Below, piece by piece: positions 54,773 through 63,681 of a stretch of DNA of 64,000 nucleotides. The first letter of the stretch is position 1; every line of letters begins with the position of its first letter. Location: positions 145,634 to 209,633 of the forward strand of contig CAYZVC010000004.1 of NCBI GenBank assembly GCA_964482035.1, given 5' to 3'. Both the position numbers and the translations under genes were made by a program. The notes beneath the pieces were generated by a model. The model saw nothing but the letters and a program-made list of their open reading frames with translations. It had not been told where the DNA came from and made no database searches. Source of the stretch: JANJWP01 sp964482035. GTDB taxonomy: Bacteria; Patescibacteriota; Gracilibacteria; BD1-5; UBA2023.

Positions 54773-55516
54773 TTAGGCTTTTCCCGAGAATCCCTCTTCA
54801 CCGATCTGCTTCACAAGTTCGGCACCTCCGGTTTTGACGATCTTCCCGTCTTCCATGACGAAGACCAAGTCGGGCGGGAACGCTTCGGTAAGGGCGAAGT
54901 TGTGCGTTACGACCAAGAAGGTGCGGTCAGGCGAACGGAGCGAAGCGAGAAGGTCGGCCACCATGCGGAAGGCGTCGACGTCCAAGCCCGAATCCACTTC
55001 GTCCAAAATGACGAATTTGGGATTGAGGACCTTCATCTGCAAGAGTTCGATACGGCGTTTTTCACCGCCTGAAAACCCGACGTTGAGCTCGCGGTCGAGA
55101 AACGAATCGGGAATTCCGAGCGACGCGGCCTCTTTGAGGAACAAGCGCTTCGCCACGAACGGCGAGAGCGGTTTGGCCGACGCGTCTTCGCGCTTGAGCT
55201 TGGCGTTGAGTACGGCGCGGAGGTACTCGGAGAGCTTCACTCCGCGGATTTCGGGAACGTTTTGCAGCGACAAGAAAACGCCCTTGGCGGCGCGTTCTTC
55301 AGGAGCGAGCCCGACGAGGTTTTCACCGTCGAGGAGGATTTCGCCCGCGGTGACGGAATACTTCGGGTGTCCGGCGATGGAGAACGAGAGGGACGATTTG
55401 CCCGATCCGTTCTTTCCGAGAAGGTAGCAAACGGTTCCGGAAGGCATTTCCGCGGATACGCCGTTCAGGATGTCCTTCCCCTCCGCACGAACGGCAAGGT
55501 CTTTGATTTTGAGCAC
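54773..55516 (-). CDS. sufC: Fe-S assembly ATPase SufC
   Basis: 247 residues. ABC ATPase with Walker A GKNGSGKSS, signature LNVGFSGGEKRR, Walker B VILDEVDSGLDVDA and switch VTHN. SufC powers the SufBCD scaffold. GTG start at 55516, just after a promoter carrying an IscR-type palindrome. First gene of the operon. The stop is TAA. No in-frame UGA. Confidence 0.94.
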   Translation of the reverse strand: MLKIKDLAVRAEGKDILNGVSAEMPSGTVCYLLGKNGSGKSSLSFSIAGHPKYSVTAGEILLDGENLVGLAPEERAAKGVFLSLQNVPEIRGVKLSEYLRAVLNAKLKREDASAKPLSPFVAKRLFLKEAASLGIPDSFLDRELNVGFSGGEKRRIELLQMKVLNPKFVILDEVDSGLDVDAFRMVADLLASLRSPDRTFLVVTHNFALTEAFPPDLVFVMEDGKIVKTGGAELVKQIGEEGFSGKA

Positions 55517-55529
55517 GGAAAATAAAAAG

Positions 55530-55552
55530 CGACTAATTTAGTCGCATTTTAT
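55530..55552 (-). promoter_or_regulatory. IscR-type operator at the suf promoter
   Basis: GCGACTAA-T-TTAGTCGC is a perfect 8-bp palindrome with one central base (55530-55546), and directly follows a TAAAAT -10 box on the minus strand. The core GACT-AAATT-AGTC equals the type 1 IscR core GACTrwwwYAGTC. Bound regulator would cover the start of transcription, giving Fe-S feedback control. No IscR gene is in the window. Confidence 0.65.
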
Positions 55553-55595
55553 AAGAAACCCCCGGGGAATCAAGACCGGGTACGAAAATCCGCCC

Positions 55596-56489
55596 CTATT
55601 TGGAGCGGATATCGTTTATGGACGAATCGTCGTACGGATCGAGGTGCACGAGGACTTCGGCATGTTCGAGGCGGCGGCGGATTTCGAGTTCGATGCGGTC
55701 GGCGACCTCGTGGGCGTCGTAGAGACCGATGTCGGAACGGAAAACGAGGTGGAATTCGACATGGCGGATTTTGCCGGATTTGCGCGTCTTGAAGAAGTGG
55801 TAGCTTTCGGCGTTTCCGGCCGCGATTTCAACGTCGATGACGCTGCGGGCGATGGCTACTTCGTCTTCGGGAAGACTCTTGTCCATGAGCATCGCGACGG
55901 CTTCCTGAATGATGCCGATGGCCGAATGCACGATGTAGAACGAAACCGCGAGGGAAATCCACGAGTCCACCGAGAGCATTCCCGAAAACTGCATGAAGAC
56001 CACGCCCACGAGCACCGCGCCGTTCGACAAGAGGTCGGTCTTGTAGTGGAGCGCGTCGGACGCGACGACGAGGCTGCCGGTCTTTTTGGCGACCTTGCCG
56101 AGATACCAGACGAGCGCCCCGGTGACCGCGATGGAAAACAGCATGACGTAGAGCGACGGACCGAGGGTTTCCGGCCCTTTCCCGGCGATGAGGCGGTTAA
56201 TGGAGACCACGCCGATCATGATGCCCGAACCGGCGACGATGAGACCTTCGAAGAGCGCTCAAAGGCCTTCGACCTTTCCGAAACCGTAGTGGTATTTTTC
56301 ATTCGCCGGGGATTCCGCCTTCTTGATGGCGAAGAGATTGACGAGCGAGACGAAAAAGTCGAGGAGCGAATCGGCCGCGGATGCCAATACGGCCATGCTG
56401 CCGGTAGCGAGACCGATGGCAGTTTTGGCGATGGCGAGGGTTACCGCGGCACCGGAAGCCACGAGGACGGCACGTCTTTCTTGGGACAT
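55596..56489 (-). CDS. Cation diffusion facilitator transporter
   Basis: 297 residues with Gly-UGA at 56259 (GFGKVEGL-G-ALFEGL, a conserved CDF segment). Six membrane segments. Metal site residues D in AADSLLDFF and H/D in SDALHYKTDLLSN (HxxxD) fit iron/zinc exporters such as FieF. A cytoplasmic C-terminal domain with HVEFHLVF and a D/H-rich end is normal. Location next to suf suggests iron handling. The stop is TAG. Confidence 0.92.
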
Positions 56490-56513
56490 GGGTTCTGATT
56501 ATGGATTAGGAAC

Positions 56514-56576
56514 GGATACGGGGTTCGGACCGTCGACATTCGGAACCGGCATGAGACGGGACGGATTCCGTTATCC
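56514..56576. repeat. Second copy of the suf-region repeat
   Basis: Read on the minus strand this aligns with 52669-52736: both contain GGTTCCGAATGTCG, then CGGTCC and AACCC. The closing stem GGATA/TATCC replaces GGGGAATG/CATTCCCC, and the inner stem CCGTC/GACGG replaces CCGCC/GGCGG. These changes keep pairing. It occupies the gap between exonuclease III and the CDF gene. Confidence 0.6.
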
Positions 56577-56592
56577 CACGCCAACTCTCCCC

Positions 56593-57360
56593 TTACCGGA
56601 TCGTAATGCCCACGGGACAGTGGTCGGAGCCGAGGACCTCTTGGCGGATGAACGCGTTTTCGAGACGTTCGGTCAAAATCGGCGAGACGAGGAAATAGTC
56701 GATGCGCCAACCGATGTTCCTCTCGCGGGACCGCGCGAAGTTGCTCCACCAAGTGTACTGCTCCGGCGTATCCGGATAGAAATGCCGGAAGGTATCGACG
56801 AACCCGCCGTCCACGAATTTCTGGAATCCGGAACGCTCTTCGTCGGTAAATCCGGCGTTCCCGCGGTTGGATTTGGGATTGGTGAGATCGATTTCCTTAT
56901 GCGCGACGTTGAGGTCGCCGCAAACGATGACCGGCTTGGTTTCTTCGAGCGTTTTCAAATGGTCGAAGAAAAACGAGTCCCAGAGCTGGCGGTACCCCAG
57001 GCGCTCGAGTTCGCGTTTGGAATTGGGCGTATAGACCGTGACGAAGTAGAAATCGTCGAATTCCATAGTGGTCACGCGCCCTTCGTCGTCGTCATGAATG
57101 ACACCGCCCATGCCGTAGGTTACGGAAAGCGGCGCCTTTTTGGTAAGAATGGCGGTACCGGAATATCCCGGGCGTTCGGCGGCGTGCCAGAAAACCTGGT
57201 ACCCCATGGCCGCGAGTTCGAGCGGGACGGGGTTCTGGTCTTCCTTGGCTTTCACTTCCTGAAGCCCTATGACGTCGGGGTTTTCGAGGGCGAGATAGTC
57301 GAGGAAGCCTTTAGAAACGCAGGCTCGGATGCCGTTGACGTTCCAGGATACGAATTTCAT
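56593..57360 (-). CDS. xth: Exodeoxyribonuclease III
   Basis: 255 residues, normal length. SWNVNGIRA, IGLQEVKA (metal Glu), CGDLNVAH, and the final SDHCPVGI (catalytic His) are the endonuclease/exonuclease/phosphatase family motifs. It cuts DNA at abasic sites and trims 3-prime ends. It follows the secreted-protein gene after 12 nt. The stop is TAA. Confidence 0.94.
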   Translation of the reverse strand: MKFVSWNVNGIRACVSKGFLDYLALENPDVIGLQEVKAKEDQNPVPLELAAMGYQVFWHAAERPGYSGTAILTKKAPLSVTYGMGGVIHDDDEGRVTTMEFDDFYFVTVYTPNSKRELERLGYRQLWDSFFFDHLKTLEETKPVIVCGDLNVAHKEIDLTNPKSNRGNAGFTDEERSGFQKFVDGGFVDTFRHFYPDTPEQYTWWSNFARSRERNIGWRIDYFLVSPILTERLENAFIRQEVLGSDHCPVGITIR

Positions 57361-57372
57361 TCGGGAAGTTGG

Positions 57373-58197
57373 TTACAAGCTTTTGAACAGGTCGGCGAAA
57401 ATGTCGTCGGTAGCTTTTTCCACCTCTTGCGCGGAAGCGTCGGCGGGAAGGGTTTCACCGGTCGAACCCGCCTCCTCCGACACCGCTCCGGAAGACGTCC
57501 AACGGCGGGCGAGTTCGCGGGCGACGACGCCCTTTTTGGCTTCCAATCGGGCCATGGCGTATTCGGATGAACATGCGGAAACCGGATTCGTCGCCGTACG
57601 TTCGGTTCAGAAGCGCTCCATGGTTTTCTTATCCAAAATCTCTGAAATCTTTTCGAGGCGGTTTTCCAGATCGGGTTCGGCGTCGATTTTAGAGAAAAGC
57701 GCGGAAAGCTGGCTATCGAGTTTCTTCTTTCCCTTCCTCGTTACGCAGGCGTCGTTCCATCCGCGACTTTCCTTAACGCGGTCCCGAATGTCCTGCGGAT
57801 TTGGACGGAGTCCTGCGCGGATGCCGAAAAACTTCAATTCCGCCTCCACCTGTTTCGTAGATTTTACGGAATGCGTGTAGTACCGGTAGGTTTTCCGGTA
57901 CGTGAAACAATCGGTCCTGGCGAGCCAAGGCATGTCGAGGGCGTTCTTGTCGCGGGCCGCTTCGCAATCGGACAGCGATTCGTACGGCGGCGAATATTTC
58001 GCGACGTCGCCGTTGCGGAATTCCGATATGACGGACTCCGGAAGTTCCGGAACCCAATTGTCCGCGGATCACGTGGACGAAGTTCAGGAAAACGCGGAAG
58101 ACTGTTCCTGAGCGGAAGCCGAAACGTTTCAGAGTACGAAAGCCGCTACGACGCAGAGCGCTCCGGCGGCGAAACGAAACCGATATGCCCGTTCCAT
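57373..58197 (-). CDS. Exported protein of unknown function with four UGA codons
   Basis: 274 residues with Gly-UGA at 58129, 58084, 58069 and 57607. A Sec signal peptide (to about 31, ending SASA) leads to a mature Ser/Thr-rich start, a Cys-containing helical middle (ESLSDCEAARDKN, TDCFTYRKTYRYY, NDACVTRKG, VSACSSEY) and an acidic tail. Four Cys suggest two disulfides, consistent with the DsbA-like protein at 35 kb. Standard code would leave only fragments. Upstream of xth in the same direction. The stop is TAA. Confidence 0.75.
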
Positions 58198-58272
58198 GGT
58201 GCTGATGAATGATTGCTAACGGTCCAATCATATCTGAAAGGCCCTTTTTCGAAAAATGGAATAGACGTTTCT

Positions 58273-58301
58273 TTGACTTCCTTTTCTGGAAAACCTATAC
58301 T
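58273..58301 (+). promoter_or_regulatory. Promoter of the exported protein at 58357
   Basis: TTGACT, a 17-nt spacer and TATACT, 55 nt before the ATG. Confidence 0.75.
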
Positions 58302-58356
58302 TTCGAAAAGCTTCGCCAATAAGCCGGATTATTCTCTTTCTCCCTTCGGAACGATT

Positions 58357-59514
58357 ATGAAAAAAATCTTCGGATTCGCCGTTTCCGCCGCCGTCGTTTG
58401 GACGGTTTCCTCTGCCGCATCGGCTTTCGCCGCGACCCTTCCGCCGCCTTCTTGCCTGCCCGACGCGCGCGCGGCGGCGATGGACAAATGACTCGCGCCC
58501 ATCCTTAAAAAACTTTCCGCGATGGACGCTTCGGTGGCCGCGAAAAAAACGGATGCGGTGCTTTCGGCGCTTTCGACCATGGCCCAAGGGAAGTATTCCC
58601 GAAACCCCGGCATGCTTTGCGCGATTTCCTACATCGACTCGAAACTCCGGGCATACCGCGAAACCCTCGCGGACTCGAACGACGGAGACCTCATTTCCGC
58701 CATTTCCGGCGCCGCGGGCTCGGATTCCGGAACTTCGGGCGCATCCGCCTCCCAAGCGTCCGGAACTTCGACGTCCTCGTCGAGTTCTTCGAGCTCGTCG
58801 ACCCAGTCTTCGGGCACGAAATCCGATCCGAAATCCTGCGTAGGATACCTCCCTTCCGGGGCGGGCGTAGGTTACCGTCCGTATACCGAAATTACCGCCG
58901 GAGGCGATACCAACACCTCTTGGTCGTACGCCCTCAACGGAGGCCGTTGTACGTGGTATTGCCAGACCGGTTACGCTCCGGACGCGCAGAAGTCTTCCTG
59001 CCTGAAGCGCGGCGAGGGCTCGGGAATAACGGTCTACGTTTACGATTCCAACGGAACTCCGCTTCCGGGCGCCACGGTCGAACTCATCGGCAGCCTCGGC
59101 ATCAGCACGTATGCCATCGCCACCCTCACTTCCGATTCCAATGGAAAAACCCCGGAAAACTTCGACGAAGGGGGGTCGGTAGGAAACCTCCTTAAAGTCA
59201 CGAAATCCGGATACGCCATCAGCTACGCGAACGGCTGCTCTTCGCGCGTGACCAAGGGCGCTTCGTACTGCGACGGAATCAAGATGCGCGACAGCGTCGT
59301 AAAGGTCTACCTTTCGCCCGTTTCTTCCGCGAATTCGCTTCCGACCTGCGGAAGCGATTGGGAAAAAATCGGAACGTTCTCCTGCGACTCGCAAAACCGC
59401 CAAATACAGACCATCGATTCCTGTCTTCCGCCGCTCTACGACAACGCGTCTTTCTGGACCTGGAAAAAGAATCCCGACAGCTTTTCCCATCTCACCGGAA
59501 AATCCTGCCAATAA
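58357..59514 (+). CDS. Exported protein with Ser-rich linker and carboxypeptidase-regulatory-like domain
   Basis: 385 residues with Gly-UGA at 58489 (AMDK-G-LAPILK). Signal peptide ends near residue 25 (ASAFA). A helical domain with a Cys pair is followed by about 45 Ser/Thr/Gly residues, a Cys/Trp-rich section (GGRCTWYCQTGYAPD), a strand-rich section ITVYVYDSNGTPLPGATVEL typical of CarboxypepD_reg/Ig-like folds, and a Cys-rich end. Likely surface-exposed or cell-wall associated. Own promoter and terminator. No SD; the stop is TAA. Confidence 0.8.
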
Positions 59515-59526
59515 GCATCGTTTTTT

Positions 59527-59560
59527 TGAAAAACCGTCCGTTTCCGGGCGGTTTTTCTTT
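59527..59560. terminator. Bidirectional terminator
   Basis: AAAAACCGTCCG/CGGGCGGTTTTT stem (one wobble) around TTTC with T runs on both sides, 13 nt after the TAA. Confidence 0.85.
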
Positions 59561-59676
59561 CGGAAATTCAATCCCGCTTCAACCGTTTCCGTCATAATTT
59601 CGCGGAAACCGGCCATTTTTTTACCTTTTCGCGACGATGTGTTAGCATTGGTGCGTATTGACCGAACCCTTTCGAC

Positions 59677-61083
59677 ATGAGCCCCCTCGACAACCAGTCA
59701 TCCTCGACTTCGGCGACCCGTCGAACCCCTGCGTCCGCCCGCGCCGCATCCGCGCGCCGAGCCTCGTCCGAATCCGTCGGAGCGGCGGTTTCGGGCACCC
59801 ACGAAGCGCCACCGAGCCTCGCCGAACTCAGCCAGACCGACCTTATCCAAGAGGTCATGCGCCTTCGCGTACAACTCCAGCTCGAACGGGAAAACCGCAG
59901 TTCCCTCGAACAGGCGATGAGCACGGAATGGTGCATCGAGGACGTCCTCTACGACATCGACCATATCGATTCGATTTCGGACCTTTTCGAATACGTGTTG
60001 GAAAAACTGCCCCTCAAACTCGGACGGGGCACCAAGCTCCATTTCGTCGACATGTCGGAGTGCCTTGCCGTCGAATCCGAAGCGTACCGCAGGAACCCGC
60101 AGGTCACCGACCTCGGCGAAATTTTCCGAAACGCGCTTTCCGCATACCTCATGAGCCGGTTCGATAACGGGACGTCCGGTCAACGGGAAACCGACCGGCA
60201 TTTCAGCGTCCATCTCGACGGACTCCAGAACAAGCGGAAAGACCGTGAATACTACCCGATCACGATTGAGAATTCGGTACTCGGGGGAACTCCCGGCCGC
60301 ACGGTCGACGTCACGATCGGATACGTCGAGCTCACTCCCCCGAAACCGGGAACCGAGCGCTCGATAGCCCCGCACGAACAGATCCGCAAAGTCATGCGCG
60401 CCATGAAAGCCCGCCTCGAACGGGTGCAGAGCATGCTCCTCATCGAAGAACGCACCCGTCTCGCCTGCGAAGATCCGCTCACCGGCATCTCCAACCGCCG
60501 CGGATTTTTCGAAAACGTTTCCGCGCTGCGCAAGAAACACCCGGGATCGAACTATTCGGCCATCACCATCGACCTCGACCACTTCAAATCGGTAAACGAC
60601 GAATACGGGCACGAGACCGGCGACGTAGTACTTAAGCACGTCGCGTCGAAACTCCGCGAAACCCTTTCCTGGAGGAAAGACCTCGTCGTATCGCGTTTCG
60701 GCGGCGAAGAATTCGTCATTTACTGCCAATCCCCCGGCGAACGCGAAACCGTCGCCATCGCCGAACGTCTGAGAAAGATCATCGCGGATGAGCCTGTCAT
60801 GACCCAGAAGGGCGAAATCTCTATCACCACCAGTATCGGGGTCACCGAATGCCGGTCGCCTGCCGAACGCGTGGAAGAGGTCATTGATCGCGCCGACGCG
60901 CTCCTCTACCGTGCGAAAACCTGAGGGCGCAACCGCGTCGAATACGGAGCCGCTGACGAATTCGTCCCCGTACCGGAAGCCAAGAAAGCAGTGGCCGCAG
61001 TTCAGAAAGGAGTGGATTCCAACCGCCGTTCGAATTGGGTCAAAACGCTTCAGGACATGTTCTCCCAAGCGTCGATGGGCTAA
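59677..61083 (+). CDS. GGDEF-domain protein (putative diguanylate cyclase)
   Basis: 468 residues. About 70 disordered residues, then a helical/sensor-like region, then GGDEF from about 265: DPLTGISNRRGFF, DLDHFKSVNDEYGH, the active-site RFGGEEFVIYC, and SIGVTEC. Gly-UGA at 60922 lies in YRAKT-G-GRNRV, where nearly all GGDEF proteins have Gly. The residues needed for cyclic-di-GMP synthesis look intact; a clear RxxD inhibitory site is not seen. Unusual in a reduced CPR genome. No membrane segment. The stop is TAA then a terminator. Confidence 0.92.
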
Positions 61084-61094
61084 AAACGGAAACT

Positions 61095-61140
61095 CCCCGG
61101 AAATCGAAAACGTGAAAAACGCTCGATTTCCGGGGTTTTT
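61095..61140 (+). terminator. Terminator of the GGDEF gene
   Basis: A perfect 13-bp stem CCCCGGAAATCGA/TCGATTTCCGGGG followed by TTTTT. Confidence 0.9.
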
Positions 61141-61175
61141 CGTATACACTCCGATTCGTCTTTTTTCATGCACCC

Positions 61176-62621
61176 ATGAGCGTAGAAACCCTTTCCATTT
61201 CCGAACTCGTCGAAAAAATCCGTTCGGGCGAACTTTCCCAATCCGCCGTTTTCGAAACTTTCGCCGGCCGCGTCAAGGAACTCGACGCTAAAATCGAAGC
61301 GTTCAACCTCGTTTCGGACACCTTCCCGACGGTCGACGAAAACCTTCCGCTCGCCGGAATCCCCATCGGCGTGAAGGACGTTTTCTGCGAGAAGGACGTA
61401 AAAACCACCGCGAGCTCCAGGATGCTCGAGAATTTCTCGGCGCCCTACGAATCTACCGTCACCGCCCGCCTCAAGGCGGCCGGCGCCGTCAGCATGGGAA
61501 AACTCAACATGGACGAATTCGCCATGGGCGGATCGGGTGAAAACAGCGCGACCCGCATCACTAAGAACCCTTGGGCGCTCGACCGCATTCCGGGAGGATC
61601 TTCGGCAGGCTCGGCCGCCGCGGTCGCCGCGGGGCTCGTTCCGGCAGCGCTCGGAACCGACACCGGCGGATCCATCCGCCAACCGGCGTCGATGTGCGGC
61701 ATCGTCGGGTTCAAGCCGACCTACGGACGCCTTTCGCGCTACGGCGTCATCGCCATGGCGTCGTCCCTCGATACTCCGGGATTCTTCTCCCGTACCGTCA
61801 GGGATTCCGCGACGCTCTACGAAATCGCCGCCGGCCACGACCCGCTCGATTCGACCTCGCTCGACCTTCCGGCAAAGCTCGACGCGAACATCTGGAACGC
61901 CACCGACCTCAAGGGGGTGAAAATCGGAATCCCCAAGGAATACTTCGTCGACGGAATGGAGGCCGACGTGACCAAAGAAATCCGCGCCGCCATCGAAAAG
62001 GCCCGCGAACTCGGCGCCGAAATCAAGGAGATTTCGCTCCCGCACACAGAGTACGGCCTCGCCGTCTACTACGTCGTAATGCCGGCCGAAGTGTCCACCA
62101 ACCTCGCCCGTTACGACGGACTCCGCTTCGGGCATTCGTCGAACGTTCCGTCCGACATCGCGAAGAACCGTTCCGAAGGTTTCGGAAAAGAAGCGCAGCG
62201 CCGCATCATGCTCGGCTCGTTCGTACTTTCGTCCGGTTTCTACGACGCCTACTACAAGAAGGCGGCCATGGTCCGCGAACTCATCAAGCGCGACTTCGAC
62301 GAAGCATTCAAGGAGGTCGACGTCATCTTCACTCCCACTTCCCCGTCGGTCGCGTGGAAGATCGGCGACAAGAGCGAAGATCCGCTCAAGATGTACCTCT
62401 CGGACATCTTCACCGTCAACGCTTCCCTCGCCCAGCTTCCGGGACTTTCGCTTCCGGTAGGGTACGGAAAAACCGAAGACGGCTCCGGCGATCAGACCGA
62501 ACTTCCCATCGGCCTCCAGATCCTCGGCCCGCGTCTCGGGGAAGAAGCCGTGTTCAAAGTTTCGCACGTCATGGAAAAGGCGCTCGCTTCCAAGATGGTC
62601 AAAAAGCCCAACGTCGGTTAG
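61176..62621 (+). CDS. gatA: Aspartyl/glutamyl-tRNA amidotransferase subunit A
   Basis: 481 residues, full length. The amidase Ser-cisSer-Lys triad is visible: GVKDVF (Lys), GGSSAGSAAAVAAG (cis-Ser) and GTDTGGSIRQPAS (nucleophile Ser). It converts Glu-tRNA(Gln) or Asp-tRNA(Asn) to the amide form with GatB and GatC, which are not in the window. The stop is TAG. No UGA; no SD. Confidence 0.94.
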   Translation: MSVETLSISELVEKIRSGELSQSAVFETFAGRVKELDAKIEAFNLVSDTFPTVDENLPLAGIPIGVKDVFCEKDVKTTASSRMLENFSAPYESTVTARLKAAGAVSMGKLNMDEFAMGGSGENSATRITKNPWALDRIPGGSSAGSAAAVAAGLVPAALGTDTGGSIRQPASMCGIVGFKPTYGRLSRYGVIAMASSLDTPGFFSRTVRDSATLYEIAAGHDPLDSTSLDLPAKLDANIWNATDLKGVKIGIPKEYFVDGMEADVTKEIRAAIEKARELGAEIKEISLPHTEYGLAVYYVVMPAEVSTNLARYDGLRFGHSSNVPSDIAKNRSEGFGKEAQRRIMLGSFVLSSGFYDAYYKKAAMVRELIKRDFDEAFKEVDVIFTPTSPSVAWKIGDKSEDPLKMYLSDIFTVNASLAQLPGLSLPVGYGKTEDGSGDQTELPIGLQILGPRLGEEAVFKVSHVMEKALASKMVKKPNVG

Positions 62622-62661
62622 CCGGTTTCCGCTTCGGCGGGCCGCCGTTCCGTTCAAAAGA

Positions 62662-62690
62662 AAACCCCCGGTGAGAACCGGGGGTTTTCG
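62662..62690. terminator. Bidirectional terminator
   Basis: AAAACCCCCGGT/ACCGGGGGTTTT stem with a GAGA loop, between the convergent genes gatA and 62699. Confidence 0.85.
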
Positions 62691-62698
62691 TATGGGGA

Positions 62699-63529
62699 TT
62701 ATTGAAGGGTTCCTTCTTTTTTCGCCTGAGCGTCGAGGGAATCCATATATTTCTCGTTCACCCATTTCGCAAGCCCTTGTGGACGGAGCTTGGAAACGTT
62801 CTCGGAACGTTCCGCGGTAAAATACCGGGTAAATCCGGAAGTGTCCGAATAGGTTACTGCGGTAAGACCGGCATTTTGGGTGACTCTGAGCGTCACTCCG
62901 TCCGGAAGATCTTTGGAAACGGCTTTCACGACTTCCGAGGCTTTCGCATATGCCGAAGGCTGAGGAACGGCGACGGCATCGGAGGTTCCGACGGCCCGTG
63001 CGGAGAAGGGCACGATTGCCGAAGCCCGCTTCGTTCCTTCGTATTTCGCGAGACGGCCTTCGAGTTCGAGAACCCGGGAAGAAAGCGCACGTGCGGTATC
63101 TACGGTTTCCTGTGCCGAAGTCGCGAAACTCTGGAGCGTTTCCACGGTGACGACGCGCTGGTTCGGAGCGAGGGTGATCTTTCCTTCGGAAGCGCGGGAC
63201 ATCTTCGCTTTTTCCACGCGGAGGGACGCCACTTCTTTTTTCAAAAGTTCGTTCTCTTCGGTCGCCGCGGATTTCCCATAGAGCACTCCGGCGAGTCCGG
63301 CGTTCGCTAAAACCGAAACGGCCAAAACGAGAGTCTTGGCATCGAGACCGGAAAAACGGGAAGCCGATTTTTCAGAAACGGAATTCCGGTTTTCGGACTG
63401 GTCTTGAAACAGGTCGTCAAAATTCAATTCCTGCGCCCTTCTCAACTTCGCCCGCTCGGAAGCCCGGACGAAATTTTCGGATGGCTTCCTTCCGAGGATT
63501 CCGGTAAGGAATTCGGGCATGAATCTCAT
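62699..63529 (-). CDS. Membrane-anchored coiled-coil protein
   Basis: 276 residues. A cytoplasmic basic N-terminus (ERAKLRRAQELNFDDLF), one membrane helix at about 65-85, a coiled coil at 92-160, and a globular end (GVTLRVTQNAGLTAVTYSD). The layout resembles PilN-type assembly proteins of type IV pili, and the divergent gene is a pilin, but the family is not certain. ATG at 63529; the stop is TAA. No UGA. Confidence 0.65.
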   Translation of the reverse strand: MRFMPEFLTGILGRKPSENFVRASERAKLRRAQELNFDDLFQDQSENRNSVSEKSASRFSGLDAKTLVLAVSVLANAGLAGVLYGKSAATEENELLKKEVASLRVEKAKMSRASEGKITLAPNQRVVTVETLQSFATSAQETVDTARALSSRVLELEGRLAKYEGTKRASAIVPFSARAVGTSDAVAVPQPSAYAKASEVVKAVSKDLPDGVTLRVTQNAGLTAVTYSDTSGFTRYFTAERSENVSKLRPQGLAKWVNEKYMDSLDAQAKKEGTLQ

Positions 63530-63681
63530 ATGATCGGGTTTTGAGATATAGCGGTTTCATGTTTTTATAAGAAAAGAATTTGTTTTGTCAAAAACGCCTT
63601 TCCGAAGCGGTTTATTTCAACTTTACGTAAACGGAAATTACGATAGGATACAACGTAATATTAACATTGAATATTTCCGTT

